Source of the DNA: Myxococcales bacterium
GTDB lineage: Bacteria; Myxococcota_A; Polyangia; Polyangiales; Houyiibacteriaceae
Direction: 5' to 3'
Assembly (NCBI GenBank): GCA_013002645.1
Contig: JABDJF010000021.1
Coordinates: 1-10,355 of the forward strand
Length of the DNA: 10,355 nt
Shown in pieces: positions 1 through 6,340 of the stretch (position 1 is its first letter; every line of letters begins with the position of its first letter). The translations under genes were made by a program, and so were the position numbers. The notes under the pieces were generated by a model. The model saw nothing but the letters and a program-made list of their open reading frames with translations. It was not told the origin of the DNA and did not search any database.

Positions 1-54
1 ACGCAATGGCGCCATTCGCGCCGATCCAAGGCTTGTTGATCCAGGCGTAATCCC
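1..54. other. Left edge, possibly the 3' end of an upstream gene
   Basis: On the + strand one frame is open from the edge and ends at TAA 48-50. It reads AMAPFAPIQGLLIQA before the stop and lies five bases before the DHH gene, so it could be the tail of an upstream co-directional gene. On the minus strand a frame through the same bases is also open and protein-like (AWINKPWIGANGA). With 54 bases I cannot tell which, if either, is coding. The stop at 37-39 in the frame of the DHH gene shows that this gene does not begin farther upstream. Confidence 0.25.
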
Positions 55-1014
55 ATGCCACACATCGACATCTTCAACGGCGACGCCGACGGCATCTGCG
101 CGCTGACCCAGCTTCGCAACGCCGAGCCTTTGGAAAGCACGCTCATCACCGGCGTGAAACGCGATATCGCCTTGGTCGCGAAGGCCGAGGTCCATGCAGG
201 CGATCGAATCACCGCGCTCGACCTCAGCTTCGACAAAAACCGCGACGGCGTGCTGAAGGCACTCCAAGCAGGCGCGGAGGTCTTCTATGTCGACCACCAT
301 TTTGCCGGGGAGATTCCCGAGAGCGACAAGCTAACGACGATCATCGACCCCGATCCGAACGTCTGTACCAGCTTGCTCATCAACGGCTACCTCGAAGGGA
401 AGTACGTCGAGTGGGCGGTTACCGGCGCCTTTGGCGACAATCTCAAGGCCAGCGCGCACACCCTCGCGGCTCCCTTGGGCTTTTCGGAAAAGCAGCTGAG
501 CCTTCTCGAGAACCTCGGCATCTACATCAACTACAACGGCTATGGTTCGTCGCTCGAGGACCTGCACTTTCCACCAGCCGAGCTCTTCGAGCTCGTGCGT
601 CCGTTCTCGAGTCCGTTCGGGTTCGTAGAAGAGGCGGCCGACGCGTTCGCAAGGTTGGAATCCGGCTACCGCGACGACATGGCCGCGGCCGCTGCGGTCG
701 AGCCGGTGCGCGAAACCAGCAAAACCGCTGTCATCATTCTGCCGAACCAAGCCTGGGCGCGCCGTGTATCCGGGGTCTACAGCAACGACCTCGCCAACGC
801 TTCACCCGGACGTGCCCATGCCGTGCTCACCGCACGTGCCGATGGCACATATCTCGTCAGCGTGCGTGCTCCACTCGACGACAAGCGGGGTGCCGACGCC
901 CTTTGCCGGCAGTTCCCGACCGGCGGCGGCCGCGCGGCTGCCGCGGGCATCAACGCCCTCCCTGCCGATCAGCTCGATCCCTTCATCGACGCGCTCGACG
1001 AATCCTACGCTTAG
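55..1014 (+). CDS. DHH/DHHA1-family phosphoesterase-like protein
   Basis: This is a 319-residue protein of the DHH phosphoesterase superfamily, whose members use a two-metal centre to cleave phosphodiester or phosphoanhydride bonds (RecJ, nano-RNases, cyclic-dinucleotide phosphodiesterases). Visible motifs are NGDADG at residues 8-13 (metal-binding Asp10 and Asp12), Asp56 in ALDLSFD, the name-giving DHH at 80-82 in YVDHH, and GAFGDN at 124-129 with Asp128. The C-terminal DHHA1-type substrate-binding loop is TGGGRAAAAG, with its three glycines at 290-292. No CBS, GGDEF, PAS or membrane segment is present, so it is a soluble single-unit enzyme of the short type. The ATG at 55 is the first start after an in-frame stop at 37-39, although no clear Shine-Dalgarno precedes it. 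The 3' end overlaps the convergent TetR gene by four bases. Family membership is secure. The substrate is unknown. Confidence 0.85.
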   Translation: MPHIDIFNGDADGICALTQLRNAEPLESTLITGVKRDIALVAKAEVHAGDRITALDLSFDKNRDGVLKALQAGAEVFYVDHHFAGEIPESDKLTTIIDPDPNVCTSLLINGYLEGKYVEWAVTGAFGDNLKASAHTLAAPLGFSEKQLSLLENLGIYINYNGYGSSLEDLHFPPAELFELVRPFSSPFGFVEEAADAFARLESGYRDDMAAAAAVEPVRETSKTAVIILPNQAWARRVSGVYSNDLANASPGRAHAVLTARADGTYLVSVRAPLDDKRGADALCRQFPTGGGRAAAAGINALPADQLDPFIDALDESYA

Positions 1015-1640
1015 GTGCGGCGGCCGGCGATTCCGGACCAGATGCCTTCGTGGAGGAGCGCCAGAACACCCTTGGCGCAGGGCTCTTGGTCGCCAAGCAT
1101 CAGGCGCTCGTCGATCAAAAGGAAAGCCGCCCCGTGCACCGCGGACCAGGCCATCAGGCCCGCCTCCTGCACGCTTTTCGTCAACAGCCCTTCCTGCTCG
1201 CAGTCTTCGAGGATGCCTCGAAGGCCGGCAAACGCGGCGTCGCCCGCTTCGCAAAGCTCGGGCACGTCGCGCGATGGCATCCATCCGAACATCAGTCGGA
1301 AGAGCTCGGGATGGGCTGACGCGAACTCCAGGTAGCCCAGGCCGGCTTGCCGCATACGCTCTTCGCCGCTGGCGCTGCCGTCCTCTTCAGCGAGCATCCT
1401 CTCCCGCAGGCGCTCAAAGCCGCGCACGGCGAGGGCAGCCAGGAGCGCGTCCTTGTCTTCGAAGTGGCGGTAGGGGGCTCCTGGGGTCACGCCCAGCCGG
1501 CGCCCGACCTTGCGGAGCGAAAGCCCGCCAGGGCCGTCTTCTTCGAGGAGCAGCTCGGCCGCCTCGAGCAAGGATTCGCGCAATTCGCCGTGATGATAGG
1601 CCTTTTTCGCGGTTGCCATGGGGCAGTGTAACTTAATCAT
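1011..1640 (-). CDS. TetR/AcrR-family transcriptional repressor
   Basis: This is a one-component regulator with an N-terminal TetR helix-turn-helix and a C-terminal ligand domain. After a short basic N-terminus (ATAKKAYHHGELRESLLEAA) come the HTH, LSLRKVGRRLGVTPGAPYRHF, in which GVTPGAPYRHF is the classic recognition-helix signature, and then the KDALLAALA helix. The C-terminal part, with GYLEFASAHPELFRLMFGW, resembles the WHG-type TetR_C domain. The longer start (1640) is used because GAGGT lies three bases before it. The Met at 1619 (MATAKK) fits family N-termini equally well but has no Shine-Dalgarno. It is divergent from the lipoprotein gene at 1722, and an 18-bp palindrome lies between them, so it probably represses that gene and perhaps itself. 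The ligand is unknown. Its TAA stop (1011-1013) overlaps the TAG of the DHH gene. Confidence 0.93.
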   Translation of the reverse strand: MIKLHCPMATAKKAYHHGELRESLLEAAELLLEEDGPGGLSLRKVGRRLGVTPGAPYRHFEDKDALLAALAVRGFERLRERMLAEEDGSASGEERMRQAGLGYLEFASAHPELFRLMFGWMPSRDVPELCEAGDAAFAGLRGILEDCEQEGLLTKSVQEAGLMAWSAVHGAAFLLIDERLMLGDQEPCAKGVLALLHEGIWSGIAGRRT

Positions 1641-1659
1641 CGGACCTCAGTAAACAGTG

Positions 1660-1721
1660 TTGACATTGCTAGTGAACGACGTATACATTGATGTATACAG
1701 TGAATACATAAGGAGGTCAAC
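1660..1721 (+). promoter_or_regulatory. Promoter and ribosome binding site of the GxLW lipoprotein gene
   Basis: TTGACA at 1660-1665 is a perfect sigma-70-type -35 box. The best -10 candidates are TATACA at 1682-1687 (16-bp spacer, 4/6 matches) and TACATT at 1684-1689 (18-bp spacer, 4/6). Either places the start of transcription around 1693-1697. AAGGAGG at 1710-1716 is a perfect Shine-Dalgarno, five bases before the ATG at 1722. The -10 region lies inside the palindrome at 1681-1698, so a protein bound there should block polymerase. A weaker minus-strand promoter for tetR might use TTCACT (1671-1676) and TTTACT (1649-1654), but this is marginal. Confidence 0.65.
1681..1698. promoter_or_regulatory. 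Perfect 18-bp palindrome, candidate TetR operator
   Basis: GTATACAT-TG-ATGTATAC has two perfect 8-bp arms around a 2-bp centre, the size and symmetry expected of a site for a dimeric TetR-family protein. It lies between the divergent tetR and lipoprotein genes and covers the -10 region of the latter. A third, imperfect half-site, GAATACAT (7 of 8 matches to GTATACAT), begins 21 bp after the first, which is two helical turns, and ends just before the Shine-Dalgarno. Binding by the neighbouring TetR protein is inferred from position, not shown. Confidence 0.7.
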
Positions 1722-2111
1722 ATGAACAAGCCACTAATCACGCTCGGAATTCTTCTCTCCCTCGGCACTGTGGGCTGCGCCGGCTTCGGGGTTCAGCAGA
1801 GCTCGAGCCTCAGCAGTCAGCTCCAAAAGCAGCAAGGCCTCGACGGGCTCTGGAGCGCAACCGAACAGGCGCCCGGGCAGGGCCTCGAGACGCCACGCTA
1901 CGCCGATCAGAGCCTCGGCGATCTCTGGAACGGGGATGTCGAAAGCATCGAAGCGGTGCGAGGCGACGACTTGCCGCAGGGTCGCACGGGCGGCGACCTT
2001 TGGAACCCTGCGTCCGTGACGCGCAGCTGGGAGACCGGCCCAAGCGAACCGCGGACACCTTCACGCAGCCTCCTCTTCGGCGACTCGTCGAACGGTGGGA
2101 TCTGGTACTAA
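1722..2111 (+). CDS. Small probable lipoprotein with four GxLW repeats
   Basis: I do not recognise this 129-residue protein. Residues 1-18 form a typical export signal (MNKPL, then a hydrophobic stretch) ending in LGTVGC, so Cys19 is the likely lipidated residue; Thr and Val at -3 and -2 make the lipobox slightly atypical. The mature part is Gln/Ser-rich at first (QQSSSLSSQLQKQQ), then hydrophilic, Gly/Asp/Pro-rich and without predicted globular motifs. It repeats a short motif: DGLW at 41-44, GDLWN at 66-70, GDLWNP at 91-96 and GGIWY at 125-129, the last forming the extreme C-terminus. The motif spacing is 25, 25 and 34 residues. The gene has a consensus -35 box, a perfect Shine-Dalgarno and an operator-like palindrome, so it appears tightly controlled, probably by the divergent TetR. 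The product is probably attached to the inner or outer membrane. Function is unknown. Confidence 0.8.
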   Translation: MNKPLITLGILLSLGTVGCAGFGVQQSSSLSSQLQKQQGLDGLWSATEQAPGQGLETPRYADQSLGDLWNGDVESIEAVRGDDLPQGRTGGDLWNPASVTRSWETGPSEPRTPSRSLLFGDSSNGGIWY

Positions 2112-2124
2112 GCGTCTGTGCTCG

Positions 2125-2142
2125 AATTCTCGGCCGAGAATT
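2125..2142. repeat. Perfect 18-bp palindrome after the lipoprotein gene
   Basis: AATTCTCGG-CCGAGAATT begins 13 bases after the lipoprotein stop codon. As RNA it could form a 7-bp stem with a GGCC loop. The first run of Ts (2158-2162) comes about 15 bases later, so it is not a textbook intrinsic terminator. Its perfect symmetry also fits a dimeric DNA-binding site. Confidence 0.6.
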
Positions 2143-2151
2143 GATGGAATC

Positions 2152-2173
2152 ATTGAGTTTTTCGCTACTCAAT
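2152..2173. repeat. Inverted repeat ATTGAGT/ACTCAAT
   Basis: Seven-base arms at 2152-2158 and 2167-2173 enclose eight bases (TTTTCGCT). Overlapping it, TTTTTCG (2158-2164) is the reverse complement of CGAAAAA (2185-2191), so two alternative pairings are possible within the AT-rich island. Role unknown. Confidence 0.5.
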
Positions 2174-2224
2174 AACAATATTATCGAAAAATTGTAGTCT
2201 TAATACTTGACGCAGCGCGTCGTC

Positions 2225-2243
2225 GTCTCCAGACTGTGGAGAC
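2225..2243 (+). repeat. Perfect 7-bp hairpin in the leader of the small membrane-protein gene
   Basis: GTCTCCA-GACTG-TGGAGAC forms a perfect stem with a 5-base loop, about 60 bases before the ATG at 2302. It contains GGAG in its 3' arm. It covers an upstream in-frame GTG (2236), which is one reason to prefer the 2302 start. It could be an RNA structure in the 5' leader or a DNA-binding site. Confidence 0.45.
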
Positions 2244-2301
2244 AAGGAAGGCGGGTCACAGGCCCCAGCAAGTGCTCCGCCGAACCAATTGGGGGTTTCC
2301 C

Positions 2302-2454
2302 ATGGATACGCAACTACTACTCGTCATCATGTCTATCGTCGCGCTTCACGTCGCCGCCATCGGAGGCGGGGGCTTGGTGTTGGGAATCATGCGGCTGCTT
2401 GGCCGCGGGCCTGCCACAGCCGATGGAGCTGACAACCGAGACTCGATCCACTGA
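2302..2454 (+). CDS. Small single-pass membrane protein (50 aa)
   Basis: The predicted product is almost all one transmembrane helix: MDTQLLLVIMSIVALHVAAI, followed by a GGGG run (21-24) and LVLGIM, spanning about residues 4-30. A basic RLLGRG stop-transfer and a polar tail ending DNRDSIH follow. I do not recognise a family. The ATG at 2302 is chosen because the helix then begins at the N-terminus and GGGGG (2291-2295) lies six bases upstream. A GTG at 2236 would add 22 polar residues, but it sits inside the 2225-2243 hairpin. The gene lies downstream of the TetR/lipoprotein module in the same direction, across the AT-rich island, and is convergent with the DsbA-like gene. It may belong with the lipoprotein or be separate. 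Confidence 0.5.
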   Translation: MDTQLLLVIMSIVALHVAAIGGGGLVLGIMRLLGRGPATADGADNRDSIH

Positions 2455-2488
2455 GTCGGCAGCCCGAGCTCGGGGCAGGCTACTCAGT
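2450..2488. terminator. Candidate bidirectional terminator between convergent genes
   Basis: ACTGAGT (2450-2456) and ACTCAGT (2482-2488) are perfect inverted arms around an inner 12-bp palindrome, CCCGAGCTCGGG (2463-2474). The structure touches the stop codons of both convergent genes, 2452-2454 on the + strand and 2488-2490 on the minus strand. There is no T-run on either side, so intrinsic termination is only a possibility. Confidence 0.35.
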
Positions 2489-3183
2489 CAGCACCAGGAA
2501 GCTTGGTGCCCCGGCTGCTCTAGAAGCTCGCGCAGGTTGGCGGAAACGACCCGATAGCCGACGTTGCCGTAGAGTTTCTGCCGGCCTTGGTTCAGGTAAT
2601 AGGTGGGGCTGCCTTCGATCTTGTGCTCGTCACGGAGCTCGATGTCTCGGCACAGCTCGGCCATCGCTTCGCCCGAGCTCAGCTTCGCTTCGATCGCGGG
2701 GATCGGGATTCCAACCTGCCCGAGCACATCGAGCAAGACCTGGCGATTCGAAATGTCGCGAGCTTGCTCGAAAAACGCCAAGCGAACCTGCCAACTCGCC
2801 TCTTCGAGAAGGCTGCGCCCCTCGAGCTCCGCACGGCGTGCCGAGTCCAAAACACCTTCGTCCGTCAGCAAGCGCACGGCGCAGAGAATCTCATGCGCGG
2901 CGGCCGAGGTCGACGGCGCAACTTCGCTCCAAATCCGTTCGTGCACCGAAACGTGAGGGAACCCCTCGGCGACCCCTCGCACGTGCTCACCAAAACCCGC
3001 ATAGCCGCCCCGCTTCTTCCAGCCTTCGTCGATTCGATGCCGCGTCGCGCCAAAGATCGGGATGAAGCGGTACTCGAGCTCGATCGAAGACCCGAACTCC
3101 TTGCGGAGCTCGTCCAAGCGAGCTTCGGCCACGTAGGCCCAGACACACAGGACGTCCGAAACGTAGGAGATCTGGATCGTCAT
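2488..3183 (-). CDS. DsbA-family thioredoxin-fold protein with a single active-site Cys
   Basis: This 231-residue protein belongs to the DsbA/FrnE/HCCA-isomerase group of thioredoxin-fold proteins. The N-terminal strand and active-site loop read ISYVSDVLCVWAYVAEARL, so the usual CxxC is C13-V-W-A16: the second Cys is Ala. A helical insertion follows (about residues 45-170), then the conserved cis-proline loop GSPTYYL (Pro193) and the closing strand-helix. There is no signal peptide, so it should be cytoplasmic. With one Cys it is more likely to act as a monothiol or glutathione-type oxidoreductase or isomerase than as a disulfide-forming enzyme. The start (3183) overlaps the stop of the zinc-ribbon gene as ATGA. 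An upstream extension in this frame reads as low-complexity Arg-rich shadow and was rejected. It is the last gene of a three-gene operon. The exact substrate cannot be told. Confidence 0.85.
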   Translation of the reverse strand: MTIQISYVSDVLCVWAYVAEARLDELRKEFGSSIELEYRFIPIFGATRHRIDEGWKKRGGYAGFGEHVRGVAEGFPHVSVHERIWSEVAPSTSAAAHEILCAVRLLTDEGVLDSARRAELEGRSLLEEASWQVRLAFFEQARDISNRQVLLDVLGQVGIPIPAIEAKLSSGEAMAELCRDIELRDEHKIEGSPTYYLNQGRQKLYGNVGYRVVSANLRELLEQPGHQASWC

Positions 3184-3395
3184 CCGATCACCAAATAGAC
3201 GATGCCGGCGACGAAGAGAAGGGCAAAGACCACGAGCCACTGACGCCAGATGTCGCGTTGGAGCGCCGATCCGTCGGCGGGCTCCATGGCCTCGGTGCGG
3301 GTGCAGTTCGGACATCTCGGGTCGTTCCCGACGTACTTCGGAACGAACTCGAGATCACAGTCGGCACACCGGTAGCGGTCGGACGTCGCGGTCAC
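3180..3395 (-). CDS. Zinc-ribbon membrane protein (71 aa)
   Basis: The N-terminus has two CxxC knuckles, Cys10-x2-Cys13 (YRCADCDLEF) and Cys28-x2-Cys31 (PRCPNC), which should bind one zinc ion. A linker and one transmembrane helix (about 52-70, WLVVFALLFVAGIVYLVIG) follow and end the protein. The ribbon would face the cytoplasm if the N-terminus is inside. The start is GTG at 3395, which overlaps the rhodanese stop as GTGA, and its own stop overlaps the DsbA-like start as ATGA. This indicates translational coupling within the operon. The knuckles recall FmdB-like zinc ribbons, but no specific family is certain. A role with the redox partners beside it is inferred from position only. Confidence 0.75.
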   Translation of the reverse strand: MTATSDRYRCADCDLEFVPKYVGNDPRCPNCTRTEAMEPADGSALQRDIWRQWLVVFALLFVAGIVYLVIG

Positions 3396-3739
3396 CAGCT
3401 AGCCATGCTCCCCATGTCGTGAACCTGGGAGAAACCCTTGCTTTCGAGGAGTCGCTTGGCCATCGCGCTACGGGCGCCGCTCTGGCAATAAAGGACGATT
3501 TCGCCGCTCTTGTCGCCGAGATCCTCAGCCCGACCCGCAAGGTCTTGGATCGGAATGTTGATCGCACCTTCGATGTGCCCGCCCGAGAACTCGCCGGGGC
3601 TTCGGACGTCGACGAGCATCGCCCCCTGCGCAATCAGGGCGCGCGCGTCGCTTCCCGAAATCCGAACCGCCATGAAGCGCTGGTACAGCACGAACACGAC
3701 GATGATCGCCAAGATGACCAGGATGATCTTCGAAATCAT
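3392..3739 (-). CDS. Membrane-anchored rhodanese-like sulfurtransferase
   Basis: This is a 115-residue single-domain rhodanese with an N-terminal membrane anchor (ISKIILVILAIIVVFVLYQ, about 2-20). The domain carries MLVDVRSPGEF (41-51), GHIEGAINIP (54-63) and the active loop CQSGARS (85-91). Cys85 is the persulfide-forming residue, and the loop length fits a sulfurtransferase rather than a Cdc25-type phosphatase. Because the helix is N-terminal and little precedes it, the domain may face the periplasm. Enzymes of this type pass sulfane sulfur between thiols. ATG 3739 is chosen because it starts directly at the helix; upstream codons in this frame are Arg/Pro/Ser-rich shadow. It is the first gene of an operon with the zinc-ribbon and DsbA-like genes and is divergent from glnS, with about 60 bases to the possible leader ORF. 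Confidence 0.88.
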   Translation of the reverse strand: MISKIILVILAIIVVFVLYQRFMAVRISGSDARALIAQGAMLVDVRSPGEFSGGHIEGAINIPIQDLAGRAEDLGDKSGEIVLYCQSGARSAMAKRLLESKGFSQVHDMGSMASW

Positions 3740-3792
3740 GCGTGCAAGGATAGTCCCAGTCGCCGCGAGCGCCAGAGGCCCGTCCGGGGTTG

Positions 3793-3843
3793 AAGGAGGC
3801 TGATGCAAATGAGGCACCAGGCCAAAAAGCGCGCTAGACCTCC
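3793..3843 (+). promoter_or_regulatory. Strong Shine-Dalgarno that can pair with CCTCC before glnS
   Basis: AAGGAGG at 3793-3799 is a perfect Shine-Dalgarno but lies 47 bases before glnS, too far to serve it directly. It serves instead the ATG at 3803 of a 15-codon ORF. CCTCC (3839-3843), three bases before the glnS ATG, is complementary to GGAGG (3795-3799). With one bulge the pairing extends to GGAGGCT/AGaCCTCC. Pairing would hide the leader Shine-Dalgarno and fold the region between it and glnS. The complementarity is seen in the sequence; the regulation is inference. Confidence 0.35.
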
Positions 3844-3846
3844 GGC

Positions 3847-3850
<4 letters not shown>
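3803..3850 (+). CDS. Possible leader peptide of glnS (15 aa)
   Basis: The reading frame encodes MQMRHQAKKRARPPA, beginning three bases after a perfect AAGGAGG. Its TGA (3848-3850) overlaps the glnS ATG (3847-3849) as ATGA, the usual form of translational coupling. glnS itself has no Shine-Dalgarno of its own and no in-frame start upstream, since TAG at 3835-3837 closes its frame. Codons 2 and 6 are Gln (CAA, CAG), so slow glutamine decoding could in principle affect ribosome arrival at glnS. The peptide is very short and basic and could be chance. The ribosome binding site is the strongest evidence that it is translated. Confidence 0.4.
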
Positions 3851-5550
<1,700 letters not shown>

Positions 5551-5555
5551 CGCGC

Positions 5556-6340
5556 TCATTTCCCTTTGAACTGGGGAGGTCGCTTCTGGAAGAAGGCCAT
5601 CACGCCTTCCTGCAAGTCCTCGGAGGTCATCACGCGTTCTAGCGCCGCGTACTCGTGCAAGAGGCCGTCCTCTAGAGACTTCGGGCCGCCTCGAACGACG
5701 GCATCGAGGATCCCCGCGACCGCAAGAGGCGCTTTCGCGGCGAGCTCCGACGCGAGTTGAGCGACGTGCGTGTCGAGGTCCTCGGGCTCGCAAACCCGGG
5801 TGAGCAGGCCCGCTTCGAACGCTTCGTCGGCGTCCAACTTCTTGGCGAGCAGCATGATCTCGAGTGCGCGGGCGCGGCCCACGGTACGTGTCAGGCGCTG
5901 CGTCCCTCCCCACGCGGGCACCACGCCGAGCTCGACCTCGGGCAGGCCGATCTTTGCGCCGCGCGCGCCGATCCGGAGTGACAGGCCAAGGCGATTTCAA
6001 GCCCTCCGCCCAGACACGCTCCGCGAATCGCACAGACCACTGGCTTGCTCATGGTTTCGATGCTGCGAATGACACGCAGTCGCTGCTCGATGAAGCTTTG
6101 GACACCGCGGTCGGCTGCCGCCGCGCCGAACTCGCGAATGTCGGCCCCCACCGAGAAATTCGTGTCGCCGGCGCCTCGCAGAATGACCGCACGGACCTTC
6201 TCGTCGTGGTCGATTTCGTCGACGGTCTTCTCGAGCGCGTCGATCAGGGCCATGCTCAGGCGGTTGTACGGCGGGTCGTTGAGCTCGATCGTCGCCACCG
6301 AGGCTGCGCGACGAACGACAATGGTTTCTTCCTGGCTCAT
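5556..6340 (-). pseudogene. Enoyl-CoA hydratase/isomerase family gene with a one-base frameshift
   Basis: This crotonase-fold gene would add water across, or isomerise, an enoyl-CoA thioester. It is interrupted once. From the ATG at 6340 the frame reads well to ...GGGLEIALACH (His121, 5978-5980). The family sequence continues in another frame from Arg (5973-5975) as RIGARGAKIGLPEVELGVVPAWGGTQRL to the stop at 5556. Only two bases (5976-5977) lie between, so one base is missing. Restoring it gives 261 residues, a normal length. Oxyanion-hole motifs are SVGADI (63-68) and CLGGG (109-113). The two glutamates used by hydratases are present, one in GGGLE (115) and one in GLPE. The ATG overlaps the stop of the Rieske oxygenase gene as ATGA, so both are one operon. 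The break may be a sequencing error in a CC run, or a recent true mutation, since the rest is well conserved. Confidence 0.88.

Larger units (their letters stand above)
2112..2301. promoter_or_regulatory. AT-rich intergenic region with several inverted repeats
   Basis: This 190-base gap separates the lipoprotein gene from the small membrane-protein gene. The segment 2141-2210 has 19 G/C in 70 bases (27%), in strong contrast to its surroundings. The gap holds an 18-bp palindrome (2125-2142), a 7-bp-arm inverted repeat (2152-2173) and a perfect 7-bp-stem hairpin (2225-2243). TATTAT at 2179-2184 is a good -10 box, but the best upstream -35 (TTGAGT, 2153-2158) is 20 bp away, so no convincing promoter can be named. 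It probably serves as terminator for the upstream gene and leader for the downstream gene. Confidence 0.5.

Noticed and set aside
411..1319. + strand open frame over the DHH gene and the tetR gene
   Set aside because: The product is Arg-rich and low in complexity, and both real genes in other frames have clear family motifs.
2158..2162. T-run after the 2125-2142 palindrome as an intrinsic terminator
   Set aside because: The Ts begin about 15 bases after the stem, too far for a standard terminator.
2236..2301. GTG start giving a 72-residue form of the small membrane protein
   Set aside because: The GTG lies inside a perfect hairpin and would put 22 polar residues before the helix. The ATG at 2302 is simpler, though not proven.
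3184..3315. N-terminal extension of the DsbA-like protein by 44 residues
   Set aside because: The extension is Arg/His-rich and overlaps the coding region of the zinc-ribbon gene. The ATG at 3183 starts exactly at the first strand of the fold and makes an ATGA overlap.
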